Positions 35,443 to 43,828 of a stretch of DNA of 64,000 bases are shown piece after piece. Origin of the DNA: Glycocaulis abyssi (lineage in GTDB: Bacteria > Pseudomonadota > Alphaproteobacteria > Caulobacterales > Maricaulaceae); the NCBI RefSeq assembly GCF_041429775.1, contig NZ_CP163421.1:1699001-1763000 (forward strand), written 5' to 3'. The notes beneath the pieces were generated by a model, which worked only from the letters and a program-made list of their open reading frames with translations, had not been told where the DNA came from and did no database searches. Each line of letters starts with the position of its first letter. The first letter of the stretch is position 1. The position numbers and the translations under genes were made by a program.

Positions 35443-36105
35443 TCATTCCCGGCGCAGCAGGCGTTCTGTGAGGATTGAGCCCCACCAGCTGGCCATGAAG
35501 CCGTCATGGCAAGCCTGGCGGTCATACTCGGTCCTGACCCAGGTCAGGAAATCGATGGGTTCTTGCGCATTGCGGTCAAGATAGAGCTGGAAGAAATGGT
35601 CCAGCATGCCGGTTTTGCCGTGCTTTACATGGCCGTATCTGAGCGAGAGATGCGAGACCGCCTCTTCCACCGGCTTTCCCTCATGCAGGATGAGGTACAT
35701 CACGGCGACAATACCCGCCCGGTCGGAGCCTGACTTGCAGTGCATGAAGGCGGGATACTTGATCGTGTTGAACACCTCGGTCAGGCGTTCGATACGCTCC
35801 ACATAGGGCGCTTCACGTGATCCCCAGCCCAGATCGATCACCGTCAGGCCGTGCTTTTTCGCCGCCCAGTGCTCCAGATCGTAATAGGCCCTGCCGGGCT
35901 GCACGCCGCGCAGGTTGAGGATGGTACGAAAGCCCTGCCCGGCCAGCCAGGCTATACGTTCAGGGTCCGGTTGGTTGCCGCGCCACATCTGCCCGCCCAC
36001 ATGGCGGTGATTGTGCCAGGCCCGGCGCAGCACGCCATGATCGTCCCACATCAGGCTACGGCGGGCGCGGGCGAGAATCGCCGGATCGTCAAAATTGGCT
36101 GTCAT
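35443..36105 (-). CDS. PTP-type (CX5R) phosphatase, possible lipid A phosphatase of the CtpA kind
   Basis: A 220-residue cysteine phosphatase. The P-loop HCKSGSDRAG (C-x5-R) is at about residue 125, with upstream FRTILNLRGVQPGRAYYDLEHWAAKKHG and the general-acid region DLGWGSREA. No signal peptide. It lies between msbA and the DUF374/waaA/lpxK run. Caulobacter CtpA, a PTP-family protein important for envelope integrity, has been linked to removal of lipid A phosphates; this gene could be the equivalent, an inference from family and place rather than a proven orthology. A protein-tyrosine phosphatase is the alternative. Confidence 0.8.
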   Translation of the reverse strand: MTANFDDPAILARARRSLMWDDHGVLRRAWHNHRHVGGQMWRGNQPDPERIAWLAGQGFRTILNLRGVQPGRAYYDLEHWAAKKHGLTVIDLGWGSREAPYVERIERLTEVFNTIKYPAFMHCKSGSDRAGIVAVMYLILHEGKPVEEAVSHLSLRYGHVKHGKTGMLDHFFQLYLDRNAQEPIDFLTWVRTEYDRQACHDGFMASWWGSILTERLLRRE

Positions 36106-36189
36106 GGGGCGGGACTTAAGCGGTGATGGCGCCACGCGCAACAACACTTGATGCTTGACGTAAGGCGGCGCTCTGGCCAGCAACAGGAC

Positions 36190-36933
36190 ATGGCAAGGTC
36201 CGTCTTGAGCTTTACGCCTGTCCAGATCGCGCTCGGCGCGCTGATGGGCGGGTACATGTCCCTCGTCCAGCACACCACGCGCTGGGAGGTGCGGCGCAGC
36301 GAAGCCATGCGCGAGATTGCTGCGCGCGGCGGCGGTGCCATTGGCGCGTTCTGGCATGGACGCCTGCTGATGAGCATTGCGCTCTGGCCGCCACGCACCC
36401 AGCCGCCCGCCATTCTGGTTTCGCGCTCTGCCGATGGCGACATTATCGCGCGCGCCGCCGCCCACCACAAAGTGGCCGGCATTCGCGGCTCGACGCGCAA
36501 GCGCCGCCGCGATGGCAGTTTCGACGACAAGGGCGCGATGAGCGCCTACCGCGCCATGGTGCGTCATGTGGAAGATGGCGGCGTGATGGCGATTACACCG
36601 GACGGTCCCAAAGGCCCGCGCATGCGGGTGACGCCCGGCGCGCTAAGGCTGGCAGAAGCCACGGGCGCGCCCCTGCTGGCTGTCACCTGGTCGATCCGCT
36701 GGCGCAAGGTGTTCAACTCCTGGGACCGCTTTGTACTGCCCTTCCCGTTTTCGCGCGGCGTCATCATCTGGAGCGAGCCCTACCAGCTGCCGGATAATCC
36801 CACCGCCGAAGACCGCGAAGCGGCCCGTGTCTGGCTGGAGGAGACGCTGATCGCGCTGACGCGTGAGGCGGACCTGGCCTGCGGTGTGGAGCCGGTTGAA
36901 CCGGCACCGCCAGGAGGGGCGCGCAAAGCATGA
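36190..36933 (+). CDS. DUF374 lysophospholipid acyltransferase family protein
   Basis: A 247-residue membrane-associated acyltransferase-like protein. Conserved DUF374 features: IGAFWHGRLLM (HX4D-like, H-G-R), ILVSRSADGDIIARAAAHHKVAGIRGSTRKRRRDG and MAITPDGPKGPRMRV. The start MARSVLSF has an ACAGGA ribosome site. In alphaproteobacteria DUF374 immediately precedes waaA, as here (ATGA overlap). A related DUF374 protein (LpxJ) in epsilonproteobacteria adds a secondary acyl chain to lipid A, making such a role plausible. Confidence 0.87.
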   Translation: MARSVLSFTPVQIALGALMGGYMSLVQHTTRWEVRRSEAMREIAARGGGAIGAFWHGRLLMSIALWPPRTQPPAILVSRSADGDIIARAAAHHKVAGIRGSTRKRRRDGSFDDKGAMSAYRAMVRHVEDGGVMAITPDGPKGPRMRVTPGALRLAEATGAPLLAVTWSIRWRKVFNSWDRFVLPFPFSRGVIIWSEPYQLPDNPTAEDREAARVWLEETLIALTREADLACGVEPVEPAPPGGARKA

Positions 36934-38219
36934 CCGGCCTGCCTCCTGCCCTTTCCCTCTATCGCCTTGCATCCGGATTGGCCGCGCCGCTGGCCCCTGC
37001 CCTGTTGTCGTCGCGCGCGGCCAAAGGCAAGGAAGATGAGAGCCGGATTGGCGAGCGCCTCGGTCACGCCTCCCTGCCCCGGCCCGATGGCAGCCTTGTC
37101 TGGATCCATGGCGCCAGCGTTGGCGAAAGCCGTGTCGCGCTTACCCTTGCCGCTGCGCTGATCGAGGCGCGGCCCGGGCTCAACGTGCTGCTGACCTCCG
37201 GCACCATCACCTCAGCCGCGCTTGTGGGCCGCGAAGCACCGCCCGGCGTGATCCATCAATACGTGCCGGCCGACACCCCAAAGGCGGCACGGCGCTTCGC
37301 CGCGCACTGGAAGCCGGATGTGGCCGCCTTTGTGGAGAGCGAGCTCTGGCCCAATCTCATCCTCGAAACGGCGCGCTCTGGCGCACGTCTGGCGCTGGTC
37401 AATGCGCGGATGAACGCGGCGTCCTTGCGGCGCTGGCAGCGCTGGCAGCGCTCGGGCAAGGCACTGGTCAGCCAGTTTGACTGGATCAGCCCGGCAGATG
37501 GGCGCACCGCGCGCGGGCTGGGACATTTGCTGGGCCGCAAGCTGTCTGTCGCAGGCAATCTGAAGCTGGAAGTCCTGCCCCCCATGCCATCCAGGGACAA
37601 GCTGGATGCTGCACGGACCATAGTGAACGGGCGGCCCATCTGGGTGGCGGCGAGCACGCATGCGGGCGAGGAGGAGATCGTGCTGGATGCCCATCAGCAC
37701 CTGCTCGCCCGCCATCGTGACGCCCTGCTGATACTGGTGCCGCGCCACCCCGACCGCGCCGATTCCATTGCCACGCTGCTTGACCAGCGCCAGCTCGAAT
37801 TCGCCCGGCGCTCCCTTCGCGAGGCGCCGCGCCAGGATGTGCCAGTCTGGCTGGCTGACACGCTGGGCGAAATGGCGCTCTGGTTCGAGCTGGCTCCTGC
37901 CGCGCTGATTGCAGGCAGTCTCAAACCGGGCATTGGCGGGCATAACCCGATCGAGGCGACAAGGCTGGGCTGCGCGGCGATTTCCGGTCCCTGGCGCGAC
38001 AGCTTCTCCGACATTTACGACGCCTATGAGGCGCATGGCGCTGTGACAACGGTGCAGGATGCAGGCGGGCTTGCCGAAGCGGTCCGGCACGTATGGGCCG
38101 GTGAAGGAGAAGGTGTGGCGGCAGCTCAGATCGCCCTGGAAGCCCTGACGGGCAATGTGCTGGAGACCACTACGCGCAAACTGCTATCCCTTCTCGATAC
38201 GCGTTCGGAGGCACGCTGA
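36930..38219 (+). CDS. waaA: Kdo transferase WaaA (KdtA)
   Basis: Transfers Kdo from CMP-Kdo to lipid A precursor at the inner-membrane inner face. The 429-residue GT-B enzyme shows the N-terminal SRIGERLGHAS and WIHGASVGESRVAL, then FVESELWPNLI, LVNARMNAASLRRW and the C-terminal GGHNPIEATRLGC block. Length is usual (about 420). The KdsB-like enzyme at 7.5 kb could supply its donor. It overlaps DUF374 by ATGA and lpxK by TGATG. Confidence 0.95.
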   Translation: MTGLPPALSLYRLASGLAAPLAPALLSSRAAKGKEDESRIGERLGHASLPRPDGSLVWIHGASVGESRVALTLAAALIEARPGLNVLLTSGTITSAALVGREAPPGVIHQYVPADTPKAARRFAAHWKPDVAAFVESELWPNLILETARSGARLALVNARMNAASLRRWQRWQRSGKALVSQFDWISPADGRTARGLGHLLGRKLSVAGNLKLEVLPPMPSRDKLDAARTIVNGRPIWVAASTHAGEEEIVLDAHQHLLARHRDALLILVPRHPDRADSIATLLDQRQLEFARRSLREAPRQDVPVWLADTLGEMALWFELAPAALIAGSLKPGIGGHNPIEATRLGCAAISGPWRDSFSDIYDAYEAHGAVTTVQDAGGLAEAVRHVWAGEGEGVAAAQIALEALTGNVLETTTRKLLSLLDTRSEAR

Positions 38220-39229
38220 TGCGCCCGCCCGCTTTCTGGAATGACAAGGCTGGCCGCTCCTCCGGCGCGGTCACGCGGGCGCTCCTGTCCCCGCTGGGCT
38301 GGGCCTATGCGGCCGCGGGTGCCGCGCGCATCGCCCGCACAACGCCCTTCAAGGCGGACGTGCCGGTGATCTGTGTGGGCAATCTTACCCTTGGCGGCAC
38401 CGGCAAGACTCCCGTCAGCGCGGCCCTGCTGTCCATGCTCGGCGAGATGGGGGCCACACCGTTTGCCCTGTCGCGCGGCTGGGGCGGGCGGCTGAAAGGG
38501 CCTGCAAGGGTCGATCCGGCCCGCCACAGCGCCGATGATGTGGGCGATGAGCCGCTTTTGCTGGCGCGCGTGGCGCCTGCGGTCATCTCACCGGACAGGC
38601 CCGCCGGTGCGCAGCTGGCGGCCCGTGAAGGTGCCAGCATCATCGTCATGGATGACGGCCACCAGAACCCCACCCTCCACAAGGATTTTTCCTTCGTCGT
38701 GGTTGATGGCGAGACAGGCTGGGGGCCGGGGACGATCTTCCCGGCAGGGCCTTTGCGCGAGCCTGTCAGCGCCGGGCTTGCCCGCGCCGACGCGGTGATC
38801 GTGATGATGCCCGATAGCGAGACCTTGCCGGACCTTGCAAAGCTGAAGCTCGATACGCTGGACAGGCCGGTTTTCCGCGCCTGGCTTACCGCCACCGGGC
38901 CGGTGCCGCAAGGCAAGCTGCTGGCCTTTGCCGGCATTGGCCGGCCGCAGAAATTCTTCGATGGGCTCAAAGCGGCGGGCGGTGACATTGCCGATGCCAT
39001 CCAGTTTCCCGATCATCACCGCTTTACCGCCAGCGATCTCAAACGCCTTGCCGATCTGGCAGAGAGCTGGGATGCGCGCCTGATTACCACGGGCAAGGAT
39101 CATGTCCGCCTGCCCGCCGGGTTCCGCGACACGGTGCTGGACTATCCGGTGCAGGCAGTGTTTGCCGACGAGGCGCGGATCAGGGATTGTCTGGACGCGG
39201 TTCGCAGCGGGGTAAAGATGCAGCCATGA
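38219..39229 (+). CDS. lpxK: Tetraacyldisaccharide 4'-kinase
   Basis: Phosphorylates the 4' position of the lipid A disaccharide. The 336-residue product has Walker A VGNLTLGGTGKTPVSAALL (about 52-70), then SRGWGGRLKGP and MDDGHQNPTLHKDFSFVVVDG, FPAGPLREP and FPDHHRFTASDL, all LpxK family blocks. Coupled to waaA (TGATG) and the LpxL-type acyltransferase (ATGA). Confidence 0.96.
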   Translation: MRPPAFWNDKAGRSSGAVTRALLSPLGWAYAAAGAARIARTTPFKADVPVICVGNLTLGGTGKTPVSAALLSMLGEMGATPFALSRGWGGRLKGPARVDPARHSADDVGDEPLLLARVAPAVISPDRPAGAQLAAREGASIIVMDDGHQNPTLHKDFSFVVVDGETGWGPGTIFPAGPLREPVSAGLARADAVIVMMPDSETLPDLAKLKLDTLDRPVFRAWLTATGPVPQGKLLAFAGIGRPQKFFDGLKAAGGDIADAIQFPDHHRFTASDLKRLADLAESWDARLITTGKDHVRLPAGFRDTVLDYPVQAVFADEARIRDCLDAVRSGVKMQP

Positions 39230-40137
39230 GTTCGGTTCTCAAACGTGCGGGCTGGCGCGCGGAAGCGGCCCTGTTCGACGGATATGAAGCGTCGATGCGC
39301 GCGCTGGGCATGGAGCGGGCCAGCGATACCGGCTCGGCCATTGTCTCGCGGCTGGGACCGCTGATGCGCCAGCACCAGATCGCCCGGCGCAATATGGAAC
39401 TGGTGTTTCCGCACGCGAACCCCGGCGAGATCGACGCCCTGCTGGGCGCGATGTGGGACAATATTGGCCGCGTGGCCGGGGAGTTGCCGCTGCTGGGCCG
39501 CATGGATCTCAGCGGACAGGGCGAGCAGGTCCGCATTGAGGGGCTGGACATATTGCGTGAGCTGCAGCGCCAGCAGCGCCCCATCCTGCTTTTCGGCGGG
39601 CATTTCGCCAACTGGGAAGTGCTGGTGGGTACGGTGGCTACGCAAGTGCCCGATTGCTGCCTGGTCTACCGGCATCTGAACAACCCCTATATCGACGCCC
39701 GGCTGCGTGGCCGGCGCGCCTCCATGGGCGGGCATGTCTTTGCGCCCAAGGGAGATGCCGGCGCGCGCATCATCCTCAAATCCATGCAGGAAGCCCGGCC
39801 TGTGGCGATGATGGTCGATCAGAAGATGAATGACGGGATCGAGGCGCCCTTCTTCGGCATGCCCGCCATGTGTGCATCCGGCGGCGCGCGCATGGCGCTG
39901 CGCTATGACGCCGCCATGATCCCGATGTCGATTGCCCGCACGCAGGGACCAAATTTCATCGTGCGCATACACGAGCCGCTCGCTCCGCCCAAAGCCACCG
40001 AGCGCAATGCCGCTGTGACCGAAACGATGACGGCAATGAACCGCTTTATCGAGGAACGGATTCTGGCCACGCCGGCCCAGTGGTTCTGGGTGCACCGGCG
40101 CTTTGCCAAGGATGTTTACCGCAAGGCGGAGGGCTGA
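39226..40137 (+). CDS. LpxL/HtrB-type lipid A acyltransferase
   Basis: A 303-residue lysophospholipid acyltransferase superfamily protein. The catalytic HX4E motif is in GGHFANWEVL (about residue 125), followed by VYRHLNNPYID and VDQKMNDGIEAPFFG, characteristic of the late lipid A acyltransferases. The start MSSVLKRAGW overlaps the lpxK stop by ATGA and is preferred over an upstream ATG within lpxK. Which acyl chain it adds is not predictable. Confidence 0.88.
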   Translation: MSSVLKRAGWRAEAALFDGYEASMRALGMERASDTGSAIVSRLGPLMRQHQIARRNMELVFPHANPGEIDALLGAMWDNIGRVAGELPLLGRMDLSGQGEQVRIEGLDILRELQRQQRPILLFGGHFANWEVLVGTVATQVPDCCLVYRHLNNPYIDARLRGRRASMGGHVFAPKGDAGARIILKSMQEARPVAMMVDQKMNDGIEAPFFGMPAMCASGGARMALRYDAAMIPMSIARTQGPNFIVRIHEPLAPPKATERNAAVTETMTAMNRFIEERILATPAQWFWVHRRFAKDVYRKAEG

Positions 40138-40925
40138 ACGTCCAGCGTGGCGAACGGGTCGACATTGCGCCCGTGCCAGCGGATACGCCAGCACAGGTGC
40201 GGGCCGGTGGAGCGCCCGGTCGAGCCGACGCGCGCGATGAGCTGGCCCTGCTCGACCACATCACCTTCTTCCACGAGCACTTCGGACAGGTGCAGATAGG
40301 CCGAGTTGAAGCCCTGCCCGTGATCGATGAAAATCAGCCCGCCTTCGAAATACATGTCCGTATCGGCCAGCCTGACGATGCCGCCAGCCGGTGCCAGCAC
40401 AGGCGTGCCGGTCGGCGCGGCGATATCGACGCCATAATGAGGGGTGCGCGGCTCGCCATTATAGATGCGCTGGCCGCCAAACCGGCTGGAGATACGCCCC
40501 TCTACCGGCTGGATGAAGCCTGACAGGAACCCGTCCCCCTCCCAGCGCGAGGCGTGGGCCTGGCCTTTGCGCACGCCTTCGGCGCGAATGCGCTCCAGCA
40601 CCTCCGGCGGCGGGCTGACCATGGCGGGCGGCAGGCCGTCAATGCGCTGGATGGCATACTCGGCCGGTGCCACATCATAGCGCGCGTCGAACACCCATTC
40701 GCCATCGACGCGCACGCGCAGGCGCGTCTCGGCGGGCGCATCGCGGTCATGGCCAAGAATGACCCAGCCCTCGTCATTGGCGCGGGTGTCTACCTCATCC
40801 AGCCGGACCAGCGCGCCAGGCGCCGTACGGCAGACCAGCACGCCGCCCTGACGATGTTCACCGCTGCACGCAATCGCGGGCTCAGGGCTGGCAACGGACA
40901 GAAGGAGCGCCAGAAGTCCGGTCAT
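40116..40925 (-). CDS. M23-family metallopeptidase, exported
   Basis: A 269-residue protein with an N-terminal signal (TGLLALLLSVASPEPAIA) and a C-terminal M23 domain. Zinc-site motifs: HYGVDIAAP (HxxxD) and GPHLCWRI, where the common HLHW second His is Cys; this HLCW form also occurs in other proteobacterial relatives. Between lie SSRFGGQRIYNGEPR and YLHLSEVLVEEGDVVEQGQ. It likely acts on peptidoglycan in the periplasm if metal binding holds. It converges on the acyltransferase gene (22-bp overlap) and is coupled to the DUF2093 gene upstream. Confidence 0.88.
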   Translation of the reverse strand: MTGLLALLLSVASPEPAIACSGEHRQGGVLVCRTAPGALVRLDEVDTRANDEGWVILGHDRDAPAETRLRVRVDGEWVFDARYDVAPAEYAIQRIDGLPPAMVSPPPEVLERIRAEGVRKGQAHASRWEGDGFLSGFIQPVEGRISSRFGGQRIYNGEPRTPHYGVDIAAPTGTPVLAPAGGIVRLADTDMYFEGGLIFIDHGQGFNSAYLHLSEVLVEEGDVVEQGQLIARVGSTGRSTGPHLCWRIRWHGRNVDPFATLDVQPSALR

Positions 40926-41152
40926 GTCTGCATTCCCGGCTCTGAGTGGATTTCCAGCCAGCGTTTGGTCGCGGCCTGTGCGTCCTTGAAGGCTTCCTGC
41001 AGCTCGGAGCTCCAGTAGCGCAGCTGGTTCAGGGGGATTTTCTCACCCGTGACCGCGCACAGCACATAGGCACCCGGCTCCAGTATCATAAAGTCGGCAT
41101 CGCCATATTCCAGCTTGGCTTCGCCGGTGAAGTCGCGGTCAAACCGGTTCAT
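40922..41152 (-). CDS. DUF2093 protein
   Basis: A 76-residue protein of DUF2093, an alphaproteobacterial family usually next to lpxK. Seen: NRFDRDFTGEAKLEYGDADFMILEPGAYVLCAVTGEKIPLNQLRYWSSELQEAF. The start MNRFDRDF is chosen; 19 extra upstream codons have no similarity. Overlaps the M23 gene (ATGA). Function unknown, but its presence supports the identity of the surrounding lipid A locus. Confidence 0.86.
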   Translation of the reverse strand: MNRFDRDFTGEAKLEYGDADFMILEPGAYVLCAVTGEKIPLNQLRYWSSELQEAFKDAQAATKRWLEIHSEPGMQT

Positions 41153-41298
41153 GCTCTCTCCCGCACTGTCCTGATGGTCCTGTCTATCACGGGCGCTGCG
41201 CTGCATCAAAGTGGGAGACAGCGCCTTGACCGCAGTGCAACATACGCCATCTGTTCAGGACACCTCCTTTCATCCCTTCATCCGTCCGGGATTTCTCC

Positions 41299-42399
41299 AT
41301 GACCAATGCTGCCGCCCTGTTCCAGCCCTTCCAGCTGGGCTCGCTCTCCCTTGCCAATCGTATCGTGATGGCCCCGATGACGCGCTCCTTCTCGCCGGGC
41401 GGCGTGCCGGGCGATGACGTAGCGGCCTATTATCGCCGCCGGGCAGAAAATGCGGTCGGCCTTATCATCACCGAAGGCACCACGATTGACCGTGCAGGCG
41501 CTAGCTTTGATGCCAACGTGCCGAACTTCCATGCCCCGGAATCGCTCGCTGGCTGGAAAAAGGTCGTCGACGCCGTCCACGCCGCAGGCGGCAAGATTGC
41601 TCCCCAGCTCTGGCATGTGGGCCTTGCCCGCCGTCCCGGCACCGGCCCCCACCCTGATGCCCCCTCCGACAGCCCGTCGGGCATTCTTCCCAATGGCAAG
41701 ACCGTTGGCGAGCCGATGAGCGAGGAGGACATTGCCGACACGATCCACGCCTTTGCCAAGGCTGCAAAAGCCGCTGCCAGCATTGGGTTTGATGCGATCG
41801 AGCTGCACGGCGCGCATGGCTATCTGATCGACCAGTTCTTCTGGGAAGGGCTCAACCGGCGCTCCGACCGGTTTGGCGGTGATATGAAGGGGCGTCTTAC
41901 CTTCGCCGAGGAAATCATCCGCGCGGTACGCGCCGAAATGCCCGCCGCCATGCCGCTCATCCTGCGCTATTCGCAGTGGAAGCAGCAGGATTATGGCGCG
42001 CGCCTGGCCGAAACGCCGCAAGAGCTGGAAGCCTTCCTCAGCCCGCTCTCCGACGCTGGCGTGGACATTTTCCATGCCTCGACGCGGCGCTTCTGGATTC
42101 CCGAATTTGAAGGCTCTGACCTCAATCTGGCGGGCTGGACGAAAAAGCTCACCGGCAAGCCGGTCATTACCGTCGGCTCGGTGGGCCTCAATTCAGATTT
42201 CCTCGGCGCCTTCATGGGCGAGGGTTCTCCGGCGGCGTCTCTGGATGGCCTGCTGAAACGCTTTGAGGATGGCGAGTTTGATCTCGTCGCGATTGGCCGG
42301 GCGCTGCTGTCCGATCCGCAGTGGGCCGCGAAGGTCCGCGATGGCCGGTTTGACGAACTGGCTGATTTTTCGGCTGAAGCGCTTAAAGAGCTGGTATAG
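41299..42399 (+). CDS. Old yellow enzyme-type NADH:flavin oxidoreductase
   Basis: A 366-residue FMN enzyme of the OYE family that reduces activated double bonds. Motifs: LANRIVMAPMTRSF at the start, LIITEGTTID, APQLWHVG, the His/His-type substrate site and DAIELHGAHGYLIDQFFWEGLNRRSDRFGGD (the family signature), and VAIGRALLSDPQW near the C terminus. Natural substrate unknown. It starts a two-gene plus-strand unit with MaoC. Confidence 0.92.
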   Translation: MTNAAALFQPFQLGSLSLANRIVMAPMTRSFSPGGVPGDDVAAYYRRRAENAVGLIITEGTTIDRAGASFDANVPNFHAPESLAGWKKVVDAVHAAGGKIAPQLWHVGLARRPGTGPHPDAPSDSPSGILPNGKTVGEPMSEEDIADTIHAFAKAAKAAASIGFDAIELHGAHGYLIDQFFWEGLNRRSDRFGGDMKGRLTFAEEIIRAVRAEMPAAMPLILRYSQWKQQDYGARLAETPQELEAFLSPLSDAGVDIFHASTRRFWIPEFEGSDLNLAGWTKKLTGKPVITVGSVGLNSDFLGAFMGEGSPAASLDGLLKRFEDGEFDLVAIGRALLSDPQWAAKVRDGRFDELADFSAEALKELV

Positions 42400-42434
42400 G
42401 CATCAAGCCTGACAACAATAAGGGGAGACAAGGC

Positions 42435-42887
42435 ATGAGCCTTCTGGAGCAGTACGCAAGCCGCATCGGCGAAACCGTCACCTCGGACTGGTTTGAGGTG
42501 GATCAGGCACGGGTGAACGCCTTTGCCGACGTGACGCTGGATCATCAGTTTATCCATGTGGACCCGGAACGGGCAGCAAAGGAAACGCCGTTCGGCGGAC
42601 CGATTGCGCACGGCTTTCTGACGCTCTCTCTGCTCTCCCATTTTGCCGAATCCAGCCTGCCGGCCTTTCCTGACAAGGTGATCGGCATCAATTACGGCTT
42701 CGACAAGGTGCGCTTCCTCTCCCCGGTCCGGGTGGGCTCGCGCATCCGGGGCAAGTTCACGCTGGCAAAAGCCGAAGAGCGCAAGCCCGGCCAGATCCAG
42801 CTGGTGCAAAGCTGCGCGGTGGAGATTGAGGGCTCGCAGACCCCTGCCCTCGCCGCCGAGTGGCTGAGCCTGGTGGTTTACGGCTAG
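42435..42887 (+). CDS. MaoC-like (R)-hydratase family protein
   Basis: A 150-residue hot-dog-fold protein. The hydratase signature is FADVTLDHQFIHVDPERAAKETPFGGPIAHGFLTLSLL (Asp and His catalytic residues at about 35 and 40). Similar proteins hydrate enoyl-CoA, here perhaps in fatty-acid or PHA metabolism. It ends 8 bp from the convergent flgL end. GGGGAGA precedes the start. Confidence 0.9.
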   Translation: MSLLEQYASRIGETVTSDWFEVDQARVNAFADVTLDHQFIHVDPERAAKETPFGGPIAHGFLTLSLLSHFAESSLPAFPDKVIGINYGFDKVRFLSPVRVGSRIRGKFTLAKAEERKPGQIQLVQSCAVEIEGSQTPALAAEWLSLVVYG

Positions 42888-42895
42888 CGCAAACC

Positions 42896-43807
42896 CTAGC
42901 GCAGGAAGGGCAGGAGCGAGACCTGGCTCATGTCGGAGAATACGAGCGCTGAGACCTGAACGGCGGCCTGTGCCTGTGCCAGGCGGGTCGCGGCCTCCGC
43001 CATGTCGGCCTCCTCCAGCCCGGCAATCATGCCGGTGAGATAGTCCGAGCGCTGGGCGTTACTGCGCTGTGCGTTTTCCAGACGTGCCTGCATCGAGCCG
43101 TTCTTGCCAAGGGCGACGGAAATATTCTCGAACGCCGCGATGACATTGCCGATCTCGGTGGAGAGGAAGTTCTGCTGCGCCTCGGTGACGGTGCCATCGA
43201 ACGGGCCGTCCGGGCCGTCATTGAAATCGGCAATGCGGGCGAAAATCTCCATCAGCTCTGTCGCCAGATCACTGGCCAGAAACCCGGTCTCGACCGTGGT
43301 GTTCTCCTCGATCCGCCCGGTCTGGGCCTTGGCGGAGTTCTGGAACAGATCGGCTATGTCGGCTGCGCCCTGAACCTGCCCGATCGTGTCAGCGGTAAAG
43401 GGAAGCGCATCGGTGCGCGTGCCGCCAAAGATGAAAGAGCCGTTGAACTGCGTGTTTATCGCCGCCGTAAAACGGCTGAAGGCCGACTGCACGTCATTCA
43501 TCAGGAAGGTGCCGTCATTGGTCGTCAGCGCCAGGCGCAAGTCCTGTACGGCGTCCGACATCTCGTTCAGCGCCAGATCCTGCACATCCAGCCGGCTGGC
43601 CAGGCGCTTGCTGGCATCGACAAAATTGTCCGAACGGGCCAGCGCGCCGCGCGCGAACAGGATCGTCTCGGCCTGATTGCCATAGCCTTTCAGGTCCGGC
43701 GCCTTCATGCCGGTCGAAATCTGCTGGCTGGATTCATACAGTTCGCGCTGCGCGCGCATCAGGTCCATGAGCGCGGACTGGGAGGCGGCCTGTGTTGAAA
43801 TGCGCAT
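42896..43807 (-). CDS. flgL: Flagellar hook-filament junction protein FlgL
   Basis: A 303-residue junction protein between hook and filament. Flagellin-like N terminus MRISTQAASQSALMDLMRAQRELYESSQQISTG and C terminus EADMAEAATRLAQAQAAVQVSALVFSDMSQVSLLPFLR frame a variable middle (GSFIFGGTRTDALPF). The ATG is used because AGGAGG is ten bases upstream; a TTG three codons before lies too close to that site. It follows flgK by 21 bp on the same strand. Confidence 0.93.
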   Translation of the reverse strand: MRISTQAASQSALMDLMRAQRELYESSQQISTGMKAPDLKGYGNQAETILFARGALARSDNFVDASKRLASRLDVQDLALNEMSDAVQDLRLALTTNDGTFLMNDVQSAFSRFTAAINTQFNGSFIFGGTRTDALPFTADTIGQVQGAADIADLFQNSAKAQTGRIEENTTVETGFLASDLATELMEIFARIADFNDGPDGPFDGTVTEAQQNFLSTEIGNVIAAFENISVALGKNGSMQARLENAQRSNAQRSDYLTGMIAGLEEADMAEAATRLAQAQAAVQVSALVFSDMSQVSLLPFLR

Positions 43808-43828
43808 CGCGGTCAAACCTCCTGGCTA

